From Pegoplata infirma (Eukaryota > Arthropoda > Insecta > Diptera > Anthomyiidae): a stretch of 64,000 nucleotides of DNA. The position numbers and the translations under genes were made by a program. Shown piece after piece: positions 54,981 to 64,000 of this stretch. The notes under the pieces were generated by a model, which did no database searches, was not told the origin of the DNA, and saw only the letters and a program-made list of their open reading frames with translations. The first letter of the stretch is position 1. Each line of letters begins with the position of its first letter. The stretch covers positions 73,228,894 through 73,292,893 of the forward strand of contig OY992537.1 of NCBI GenBank assembly GCA_963921195.1, read 5' to 3'.

Positions 54981-57347
54981 CACTGTGCAACAAATTTTGG
55001 GTCATCGCTTTGAGCCTCAATGCCTTCAACGCCATATGAAAGTAGACCATCAAATGGACAAAATCACCAAAGGGTTTTGCAAAGTCAGTTCGGATTTCTT
55101 TTTTATAGCCCACTGAAGTTTTCATTTTTTTATCAAAGGCGTTTGGAAAATGTCAAAAATACTATAAGAAAAACACATCTGAGCTTCAAACAATGGTTTG
55201 ATATCTTCAGTGAAATTGTGTGGTGGTTCTTTTCTTAGAACATTTTAACCCTCTAACTGCCATTTTAAGGGGTCATTTTAGTCCTTTTTCAACAACTAAA
55301 CACAGAAGTCTAATAAAACGTCCATTTAGAGGGTTAAAATGTTCTACTAATATGTTCCTCATAAAATTTCACTAGGGGTTGTCAAATGTTCTAAGTTTGT
55401 GCGATAAGCGCAAAATGCTTTAAAAGGGTCAAGTATAAACAATCAATGTTTGTCACTTTTTTTTACCAAAGCAGTGTTAAAAAATATCGACAAAAAACAG
55501 TGCAAATATACTTTTGAGCTAAAAATGATGTTCTGATGTGTGTTTTAAAATTTTATTATGATTCTTTTCTTTGACAAAATTAACACTCTACCACCCGCTT
55601 TAGGGGGTCATTTTTGTCCTTTTTTAAAGAAATACAAAAAAAGTCTATAAAAAGGCAGTTAGAGGGTTAAAATGTTCTACAAATATTTTTTTACATCAAA
55701 TTTTACTGGGAGTCGTCAAAGCCAAAAAATACATTAGGACTATGTAAAATGCTAGAAAAGTAAAGTTGTAAAATTTGCACAATCAATTTTTTTTTATGTT
55801 CTACACAAATTTTACTACTTTAAATTAATTAAAAATTATACTTTTTTTACATTTTCTACGGCAAGGTGATTAATTTTTTTTAATTTAAATTTAATAAAAT
55901 TGAATAATAATAATAATTTAATAATTTTCTCACATGAAAAAAAAAAAATTTTATTATATGGTTCGAGGTCTTTTAGATAATGATGGCAGCTGAAAAAATA
56001 GGTTATCACCACTCTCTTTTTTTGATTCTGAATCAAACTGTCTCTATTTTATTAAAAAAAAAAAATAAATGTTGCTGTTTTATCTTCTTTTTGGTTGGCT
56101 TCACTAAATAAAATTTTCCGTTTATGTTTTTTGTATTCAACGTTTAAAAGGATTCAGCCTTACCATAGAAAAATAAAATATATTTAAAATCAGCTTTTAA
56201 TTTTATTTCCATACAAATTGTTTTTGTTTTTAAAATCGACTTTCAAAAACAGTATTGAAAATTTTAAATTTGAAATAAAACTTTTGTTAAAATATACTTT
56301 TTGTTTTCTTGTGGTAAGGGCCATTGATTTTAACACATCGTAGTTTTCTTTTGTTTCAATGCTGTATGCTATTGGTAATGATGGTTTGGAGTAGTTTTAA
56401 TGGAGCAGTACTGCTTTTAAACTGTATCAACCAAATTTACCGAGACGTTTTTGGCCAATAAAACCAAAATAATTTTTGTTATATGCTTTTTGCACTTAAG
56501 CAAAACAATTTTATATTTATAAAATTTTTTTTATATTTCGGCCCAAAAAAAAAAATAAAAAAAAATTTGAATACTTTTTAAATTTTTAAGCACTTTCTTT
56601 ATGCTGGACGAACTTTCTCTCTTAGTGCCCTAGTAAAATGTGACGCAGGAAATATTTGTAAAACATTTTAACCCTCTAACTGCCTTTTTTATAGACTTTT
56701 TTTTATTTATTTTAAAAAAGGACAAAATGACCCCTTAAAACTGGAGCTAGAGGGTTAATTTGGTCAAAGAAAAGAATCAACATAAAATTTTATAACACAC
56801 ATCACAACGTCATTTTAAGCTCAAAAGTATATTTGCACTGTTTTTTGCCGATATTTGTTAACACTGCTTTGGTAAAAAAAAGTAACACACATTGATTGTT
56901 AATACTTGACCCTTTTTAAGCATTTTGCGAATGTCGCACAAACTTTGACCATTTGACAACCCCTAGTGAAATTTTATGAGGAAAATATTTGTAGAACATT
57001 TTAACCCTCTAAATGGACGTTTTATTAGACTTCTGTGTTTAGTTTTTGAAAAAGGACTAAAATGACCCCTTAAAATGGCAGTTAGAGGGTTAAAATGTTC
57101 TAAGAAAATAACTGTCATACAATTTCACTGAAGACATCAAACCATATTTTGAAGCTCAGATGTGTTTTTACTATGGTATTTTTGACATTTTCCAAACACC
57201 TTTGATAAAAAAAATGAAAACTTCAGTGGGCTATAAAAAAGAAATCCGAACTGACTTTGCAAAACCCTTTGGTGATTTTGTCCATTTGATGGTCTACTTT
57301 CATATGGCGTTGAAGCCATTGAGGCTCATTTTTCTTGTTGCACAGTG
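54981..57347. mobile_element. 2.4-kb foldback element in S47, TSD TTA
   Basis: CACTGTGCAACAAATTTTGG at the left; TTTCTTGTTGCACAGTG at the right. TTA occurs on both sides (54978-54980, 57348-57350), where an intact S47 unit reads AAATTATCGATG once. The arms pair over ~750 bp (CTTCAACGCCATATGAAAGT / ACTTTCATATGGCGTTGAAG). Internal repeated words AACATTTTAACCCTCTAA and GGGGTCATTTT. TTA duplications are typical of PIF/Harbinger, so that is a tentative class. The minus 60-codon frame at 57137 and the plus frame at 55020 are mirror copies of arm sequence, not genes. Confidence 0.75.
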
Positions 57348-57350
57348 TTA

Positions 57351-57613
57351 TCGATGTATCGAAAAATTAAAATTTTCTATAGAAAATTATTAAATTATCG
57401 ATTTATCGATAAATTAAAATTTTCTATAGAAAATTATTAATTTATCAATGTATCGATAAATTAAAATTTTCTATAGAAAATTTTAATTTTTCGATACATC
57501 GATAATTTAATAATTTTCTATTGAAAAATTTAATTTATCGATACATCGATAATTTAATAATTTTCTATAGACAATTTTAATTTATCGATACATCGATAAT
57601 TTAATAGTTTTCT
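57351..57613. repeat. S47 satellite, block 2, with internal inversion
   Basis: Plus-oriented units to about 57480, then minus-oriented units to 57612. The minus part is the reverse complement of 54870-54980, including its rare variants (TCAATAGAAAA; GTCTATA). Confidence 0.75.
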
Positions 57614-58056
57614 TTATTGATACTGTATTTGATTGCGTTTTTAAGTGATTTTTAGAAATTTTTTTGTATGGTGTGACAAAACTTCAATTTAAAGCGTTTT
57701 TCTCATACCTTAGAGACATGTGAAATTTAGAGTTGCCGCAGTGGTCTCCTTTTGAAATTGGGAAAGAAATTTAGAGACAGAAAAAAACTTAAACAATTTT
57801 ATTTATTACATTATTGATGTATCGATAAATTAAAATTGTCTATAGAAAATTATTAAATTATCGATGTATCGAAAAATTAAAATTTTCTATAGAAAATTAT
57901 TAAATTATCGATTTATCGATAAATTAAAATTTTCTATAGAAAATTATTAACTTATCGATGTATCGATAAATTAAAATATTCTATAGAAAATTATTAAATT
58001 ATCGATGTATCGATAAATTAAAATTTTCTATAGAAAATTATTAAATTATCGATGTA
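57614..58056 (+). repeat. Array edge duplicate plus S47, block 3
   Basis: 57614-57820 repeats 54503-54710 with about three differences, followed again by S47 units. Marks a tandem duplication of array plus flank. Confidence 0.8.
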
Positions 58057-58405
58057 TTGATAAATTTCTATAGAAATTTATTAAATCACACAGGGTCACA
58101 AAAAATTACCTTTTTCAATTTGCCTGACATTTGACAACTGATTTAGATGGAGTTTAGTGTGCTGATTCCGAATCTGTTATCCGATTTTTTCAATCAGCTC
58201 GCGTTCGCGAGCAAATCGCTGTTAGAGTCAAAAAGTTGCGTTTTTTACCAACTTTGCAAGGCTATAATTCCCAACACTTATTTTAGAGCCTGAGTTTTAA
58301 TCAAGAACTTAACTAAATTGGATGCGAGGATTCCAAAACTGGTATTAACCTTTTCTGACAGTTTTAGTTTTGGAGTTATGACGAGAGCAAATTTCGAAAA
58401 ATTCT
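58057..58405 (+). repeat. 349-bp block, copy 1
   Basis: Starts inside a modified S47 unit (TTGATAAATTTCTATAGAAA) and runs through CACACAGGGTCACAAAAAAT and a GCTCGCGTTCGCGAGC hairpin to GAAAAATTCT. The same 349 bases recur at 59026 with no difference noticed. No coding evidence. Confidence 0.85.
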
Positions 58406-59025
58406 TTTCATCATTCCAGCCAAACCACTCTTGTGATTGACCTTATATTTACATCATATGCTTACTTGATTTTGGGAATTGTTCTAAGGAATGTGTGGTG
58501 TGGGTAGGTGGCGAGGGCGTGGCACCTCCCATGTAACCCAAAACAGCAAACTGCTGTTATTTGGCTTCTGAAAAATATTTTTCAACAAATTTGAGTACAG
58601 GATGCTAATTTTTGTTTGCTTAACTTTGTAGAAAATATATATAGGCAAGATTGGGTTAAGGGGCGTAGCACCTCTCTTATAACATGAAATTACAAAAAAA
58701 AATTTTATCGAATTATGGCATAAATGAGAATTTTAAAATTTTATTTTAGCAATATCTCAAAAACTAAAGATGACTCAAAAAAACGAAGGTCTTCTTTGGA
58801 ATCAGCATATTCAACATACCTAAAATCGTCATTCAATTTTTTAATACAAGACCAGTGTTGGTAAATATGGACTCACAAATGAGCCAAAAATAGCCTATTT
58901 TCAAAGTTTCCTACGGCTATATCTCGAAAACTAGAGTTGACCCAAAAAAAACGGAAGGCAGATTTGAAATCAGCGTACCCCAATTACCCAAAATTTGCTA
59001 TCACCACCCGGGCAAAAAAAACGTG
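58406..59025. other. 620-bp segment between the two 349-bp blocks
   Basis: Two related sentences (AAACTAAAGATGACTCAAAA near 58752 and AAACTAGAGTTGACCCAAAA near 58931) show an internal ~180-bp repeat. No gene seen. Confidence 0.5.
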
Positions 59026-59374
59026 TTGATAAATTTCTATAGAAATTTATTAAATCACACAGGGTCACAAAAAATTACCTTTTTCAATTTGCCTGACATT
59101 TGACAACTGATTTAGATGGAGTTTAGTGTGCTGATTCCGAATCTGTTATCCGATTTTTTCAATCAGCTCGCGTTCGCGAGCAAATCGCTGTTAGAGTCAA
59201 AAAGTTGCGTTTTTTACCAACTTTGCAAGGCTATAATTCCCAACACTTATTTTAGAGCCTGAGTTTTAATCAAGAACTTAACTAAATTGGATGCGAGGAT
59301 TCCAAAACTGGTATTAACCTTTTCTGACAGTTTTAGTTTTGGAGTTATGACGAGAGCAAATTTCGAAAAATTCT
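59026..59374 (+). repeat. 349-bp block, copy 2
   Basis: Same sequence as 58057-58405, 969 bp downstream, and directly followed by S47 units. Confidence 0.85.
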
Positions 59375-60900
59375 ATTTTAAAATTTTCTATAGAAAATTA
59401 TTAAATTATCGATGTATCGATATTTTAAAATTTTCTATAGAAAATTATTAAATTATCGATGTATCGATAAATTAAAATTTTGTATAGAAAATTATTAAAT
59501 TATCGATGTATCGATAAATTAAAATTTTCTATAAAAAATTAAATCATCGATGTATCGATACATTAAAATTCTCTATAGAATATTATTAAATTATTGATAT
59601 ATCGATAAATTAAAATTTTCTATAGAAAATTATTAAATTATCGATAAATCGGCAATTTAATAATTCTCTATAGAATATTATTAAATTATTGATATATCGA
59701 TAAATTAAAATTTTCTATAGAAAATTATTAAATTATCGATAAATCGGCAATTTAATAATTTTCTATAGAAAATTATTAAGTTATCGATGTATTGATAAAT
59801 TAAAATTTTCTATAGAAAATTATTAAATTATCGATGTATCGATAAATTAAAATTTTCTATAGAAAATTATTAAATTATCGATGTATCGATAAATTAAAAT
59901 TTTCTATAGAAAATTATTAAATTATCGATGTATCGATAATTTAAAATTTTCTATAGAAAATTATTAAATTATCGATGTATCGATATTTTAAAATTTTCTA
60001 TAGAAAATTATTACATTATCGATGTATCGATATTTAAAAATTTTCTATAGAAAATTATTAAATTATCGATGTATCGATGTTTTAAAATTTTCTATAGAAA
60101 ATTATTAAATTATCGATGTATCGATATTTTAAAATTTTCTATAGAAAATTATTAAATTATCGATGAATCGATATTTTAAAATTTTCTATAGAAAATTATT
60201 AAATTATCGATGTATCGATATTTTAAAATTTTCTATAGAAAATTATTAAGTTATCGATGTATCGATATTTTAAAATTTTCTATAGAAAATTATTAAATTA
60301 TCGATGTATCGATATTTTAAAATTTTCTATAGAAAATTATTATATTATCGATGTATCGATATTTTAAAATTTTCTATAGAAAATTATTAAATTATCGATG
60401 TATCGATATTTTAAAATTTTCTATAGAAAATTATTAAATTATCGATGTATCGATATTTTAAAATTTTCTATAGAAAATTATTAAATTATCGATGTATCGA
60501 TATTTTAAAATTTTCTATAGAAAATTATTAAATTATCGATGTATCGATATTTTAAAATTTTCTATAGAAAATTATTAAATTATCGATGTATCGATATTTT
60601 AAAATTTTCTATAGAAAATTATTAAATTATCGATGTATCGATATTTTAAAATTTTCTATAGAAAATTATTAAATTATCGATGTATCGATATTTTAAAATT
60701 TTCTATAGAAAATTATTAAATTATCGATGTATCGATATTTTAAAATTTTCTATAGAAAATTATTAAATTTTCGATGTATCGATATTTTAAAATTTTCTAT
60801 AGAAAATTATTAAATTATCGATGTATCGATATTTTAAAATTTTCTATAGAAAATTATTAAATTATCGATGTATCGATATTTTAAAATATCTATATGACAT
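59375..60900 (+). repeat. 47-bp satellite (S47), main array
   Basis: About 32 units. From about 59990 nearly all share the variant GATATTTTAAAAT in place of GATAAATTAAAAT. Each unit contains TATCGATGTATCGATA, so one perfect TATCGATA, and the palindrome ATTTTCTATAGAAAAT. Two short inverted units are embedded near 59640-59770. The array decays after 60880. Confidence 0.93.
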
Positions 60901-60968
60901 TATAAAATTTCAATAACTTAAAATTTTCTTTTGAAACTTATTGAATTTTCTATACATCGATAACATTA

Positions 60969-61500
60969 CACTGTGCAACAGTGAAAAAAACACAAGAACT
61001 TGACTATATAGGTTCGATTGTACTACTAAAAGATAGTAAAACCCTATACTCGGTTTGTCCAGATTGGTGACCAATTCCTTTTTATGGGCCTCCAAAGTTT
61101 CTGAAAAGCAGTATGACCCTCAAAATATGGTATCCTCAGTTTTTGCCCAAAATCTTAATAAGACTTCGTGCTACGGCTTAACTGTATTTGGCAATAATGT
61201 AGCAAATAGTCCGCTAAACAAATTCTTTCAACATTTTATGCCAAAAAAATATTTTTTTCATCGAGTTTTTTTTAAAAAACATAGGAAAAAAATATGGGGT
61301 TTTCACTTTTTTCAGTATAACTTACAGGGACTGTTAAATTTTTCTTAACAATATTTGGCAAAAGTGTAGCCAAGGTAAAGCTGAACAACTCTTCTGAATA
61401 TACCAATACAATCTGAACGTGTTTAGGCACTCTAAACAGCTCATAAATACCACTCTGCACCTTAAAAATTGTCGTTTTTGACTAAAAAAATCCACAAAAA
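60969..61500 (+). mobile_element. TTA-family element end, fragment
   Basis: TTA then CACTGTGCAACAGTGAAAAA, the same terminus as the 54981 element, again at the edge of S47. The rest of the stretch has no matching arm; the other end was not located. Confidence 0.45.
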
Positions 61501-61519
61501 GCACCCTCAGTTGCCTCTA

Positions 61520-61705
61520 GATGGATAAAATGTAAGACCGACCCTTATTAATTTTCGCTCCCTAACATTTTTGCCAAACATACCTAAGCACTGGGTGCAC
61601 TCCCAAAGAGTGGTCACATACAAAGATTATATTTTTTTAAAACTGCTCCTACCGCTCTGTCACAATGGTGCTCCTAGACGAGTCAAATGTATAACACTTA
61701 AGGTG
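61520..61705 (-). repeat. M170 module, reversed
   Basis: The reverse complement has TAGGTATGTTTGGCAAAAAT, AATAAGGGTCGGTCTTACAT and GAGCGGTAGGAGCAG, matching the modules at 17160 and 28200. Confidence 0.6.
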
Positions 61706-61736
61706 GACCACTAAATTTTTTTTTAATTTTTAATTT

Positions 61737-62044
61737 TTATTCAGAGAGATCACTATACATATAAATCTCTTCTCCAAATTCATATGCATCATCAACATTA
61801 TCATCTGAATCCTCATAGACCTCGAATAATTCTAGTTCATCGTGGTATTGATCTTTCGGTTTTTCGCCATTTTCTTTTCTTCAGTCTGACTTGTCTTTTT
61901 ATCAAAATCTGCGTCTTCAAATATATTTTTTTCGCGCCAGCAAATTTCTGCCATTACAGCATCCGGAGACCCCTTTCCTCTATATCTGAATACAAACCTG
62001 CCAGAAATTGCAAATATACAGTGACTGTCACAAATATTCGGTTT
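61737..62044 (-). pseudogene. Unrecognised coding fragment with acidic C-terminus
   Basis: The minus strand reads an open segment (…AISGRFVFRYRGKGSPDAVM, then AEICWREKNIFEDADFDKK…) that shifts frame once near 61860. It then continues as DQYHDELELFEVYEDSDDNV and ends DLSE with TAA at 61737-61739. The very acidic tail, the TIR-free surroundings and a codon mix less AT-biased than the flanks suggest a decayed exon or the 3' end of a transposon ORF. It runs open only from an in-frame stop at 62045. The family is not recognised. Confidence 0.4.
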
Positions 62045-62594
62045 TTATTTAAGTACTAAAAAGTAGACAAAACATATTGTAAAATAAAAAAGAACGCAGC
62101 TATTATTTTTCTTTTGTTATAGTGTCTCAAACATATAAAGTATCAGTGTATATTAGATATCAATTCCATATGTATTGAGCAAATATTAAATGAGATACGA
62201 GGGTCGCGCTGAAAAATTAATTATTTATAGACATTTTTTAAAAAAAATTTAAAAAATATTTTTTTTTAAATTGTAATGCTATTGTTCGCGATCGCAGGAA
62301 CGATAACACTTAAAAATATTGAAATCAGCAGCACAAGAAATGTAACAATAACAATTAAAGTCAAAAACAACTTTAACTCGGCTGTGTCGAATCGTTATAC
62401 CCCAAATATGTAAAAAAATTGCAGGGAGTTTTCGGAGGTGTGGGAGTTGTTGGTAGTCGGTGAGTTATGTTGGGGGCACTTTCCCCTTGCGATAAATGTT
62501 TACAAAATCATTTATTATGCTTTTAGCACTTAAGTAATACAATTTAATTACACTGTAAGTAAAATTTAAACTTTTGAAAAGACACACAAAAACG
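62045..62594. other. Mostly unassigned; possible mariner-like end at 62198
   Basis: TA then CGAGGGTCGCGCTGAAAAAT resembles the ends of some insect mariner-type elements, but no partner end was found. The rest is AT-rich. Confidence 0.25.
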
Positions 62595-63075
62595 CCGCAC
62601 AGTGGCGCCTTTTGACTTTTTTCGTTGCAAAAATCATAACTTTTGAACTAATGAAGATATTTTAAAAATTTAAAGAGCATTCGAAAGAAGACTCCCCTAG
62701 CTTCAAAATATATGAGCCGCAAGGTAATAGGCCAGCCGCGGCACTGTGCACAGTGTCGTATTTTGACTTTTTTCGTTGTAAGCATTATAAATTTTAAAGT
62801 AATAAAGATATTATCAAGATTAATAAAGCATTTGAAAGAAACCCCTTCAGCTTAAAATAAGTAGCCCGCATGGCCATTGGCCCACTGCAGCACAGTGCCT
62901 AGTTTTGACTTTTTTTCATTGTAAAAATCATAAGTTTTTAAGTTATCAAGGCATTTTTAATGTTTAAAACGCACTTGAATTTTATCTCCTTTAGCTTCAA
63001 GAAAAGCGCATCCGCATTGTAATAGGCCCGCTTCGGCACTGTGCACAGTGACACCTTTTGACCTCTTTTGTTGTA
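62595..63075 (+). repeat. ~150-bp tandem repeat, 3-4 divergent units
   Basis: Units begin with CACAGTG(G/T)CGCCTTTTGAC-type sequence at 62600, 62750, 62893 and 63045, then TTTTTTCGTTGTAA and CATTTGAAAGAA, and end with TAATAGGCC and CGGCACTGTGCACAGTG. Unit spacing is 142-153 bp. Confidence 0.75.
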
Positions 63076-64000
63076 AATTGTAAATCTAAAAATCATTAAA
63101 AATTTAACTTCTTGTGCGTGAAATTAAGTCAATCTGCACGCTGATATTCTCGTTAAGCGTTTTTAACTTGCCGATTAGACTAAGGGCAACAATAATCACA
63201 ATACATATCTCGAAAAAATACCACTCTAATATAACAGAGAAAAAATAAGAAAAAAAAAAATTAGGAAATTTTTAACGGTACTGAGTAAAATATTGCTAAA
63301 TTTTTCACCAGAAAACCATTTGATATTTAAAATTTAATAAATGTTTACCAACAAATTTGAGTAAATTTTCGATTTATAAAACTAAAATTTTACTTGAATT
63401 TTGTTTTTTTGTTTTTTTTTTTAAGGAAATTTTTTAATTGTGTCAAGTAAAAGTTTACTTAAAACTTATATATTTAAAAAAAGTTTCAACTGTTAAACTA
63501 ACCAATTATATTTATGTCTTAACATAGGTAAATTTTAAAAAGCTGATTAGAAACTTTCAAATACATAAAAAAAAAACTATAAACTCAATGAGAATTCAAC
63601 ACTAATTTTATTTTTTTGTAATTAGCTGTAGGTTCAATTTTAACAGATCATTCACTAGGGTTAAAAAAATTTAAGACTTTTTTAATTAAAAACTTATTAA
63701 AAATCTTGTTAGATAACGTTTGTTTCTTCCTTTGTACACAAACCTTTGTCTATTAAAAAAATTTTTAAAAATTCCGAGATGAAACATAAGTTTTTCGCAA
63801 TTTTTATGTTTAACTTTGTTTTATTAAAAATACAAAATTTTAACTTTTAAAATATCTTAATTCGTTCAGGAGTTACAGCTCGTCAAAGTGGTTACATATA
63901 AAAAAAAAAAATCCGCTAGGGGGCGTTATAAGCAAATAAAAAATGCCAAAAAGCAAAATAATAAATTAAAAAACTATATATCTACTAAGCTTGGTAAAAA
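63076..64000. other. AT-rich end of window, nothing supported
   Basis: Homopolymer-rich sequence. No terminal repeat, tandem array or credible coding frame found. Confidence 0.45.

Noticed and set aside
55020..57319. Similar 60-72-codon frames MPSTPYESRPSNGQ / MASTPYESRPSNGQ at both ends of the foldback
   Set aside because: They look like a conserved protein but are the two mirrored arms of one palindrome; both end quickly in non-matching sequence and carry no known motif.
58057..59374. LTR retrotransposon with 349-bp LTRs
   Set aside because: The repeats do not start TG and end CA, no primer-binding site or polypurine tract was seen, and copy 1 begins inside a satellite unit.
49370..60900. 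Regularly spaced short repeats considered as a CRISPR array
   Set aside because: Repeats are head-to-tail with no variable spacers and the DNA is eukaryotic; these are satellites.

Overview
The window reads as AT-rich, repeat-dominated nuclear DNA of a higher fly (Brachycera, probably calyptrate). The main support is two families of short elements with DINE-1/INE-1 hallmarks: a TATACCCT start, a GTCC/GTCT microsatellite core preceded by GATGTCC, and a 3' hairpin followed by TTCTTACTTG or CTCACTTG. A near-intact Tc1/mariner DD37E transposon agrees with this. No host gene, rRNA, functional tRNA, CRISPR or bacterial operon is visible. Most long open frames are chance frames in A+T-rich repeats; the species assignment is inference.

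Layout. 0-10.5 kb: DINE-1 copies, nested palindromic MITEs, a hAT-like element with a perfect 8-bp target duplication, and an ~825-bp-arm inverted repeat made of two 3' halves of a Tc1-like transposase gene. 11-22.5 kb: TIR families with TA duplications (CACTCAAA ends), one inserted into its own relative, and an element with 15-bp flanking direct repeats. 23.5-34.2 kb: two 715-bp CCCAGTTGG MITEs that carry a tRNA-like box; a broken 35-bp satellite; a hAT-like element inserted in that satellite; the DD37E transposon (29436-30732) with its transposase; two hAT-like MITEs with perfect 8-bp duplications. 34.5-44.1 kb: a decayed Tc1-like element, a TTA-flanked foldback element, and a scrambled inverted duplication. 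44.2-46.1 kb: a foldback element built of ~170-bp subrepeats with a 10-bp target duplication. 46.9-53.6 kb: nested MITEs and a homogenised 35-bp satellite. 54.5-60.9 kb: a 47-bp satellite with one TATCGATA per unit, broken by a second TTA-flanked foldback and by a duplicated 349-bp block. 61-64 kb: an unrecognised decayed coding fragment and a ~150-bp tandem repeat.

The only protein that can be assigned with confidence is the DD37E transposase. Its ORF has one in-frame TAA and no in-frame ATG at its start, which suggests an upstream exon inside the terminal repeat. The region behaves like a TE graveyard and satellite nursery: satellites and TEs repeatedly insert into each other, and several insertions can be proved from related empty sites inside the window.
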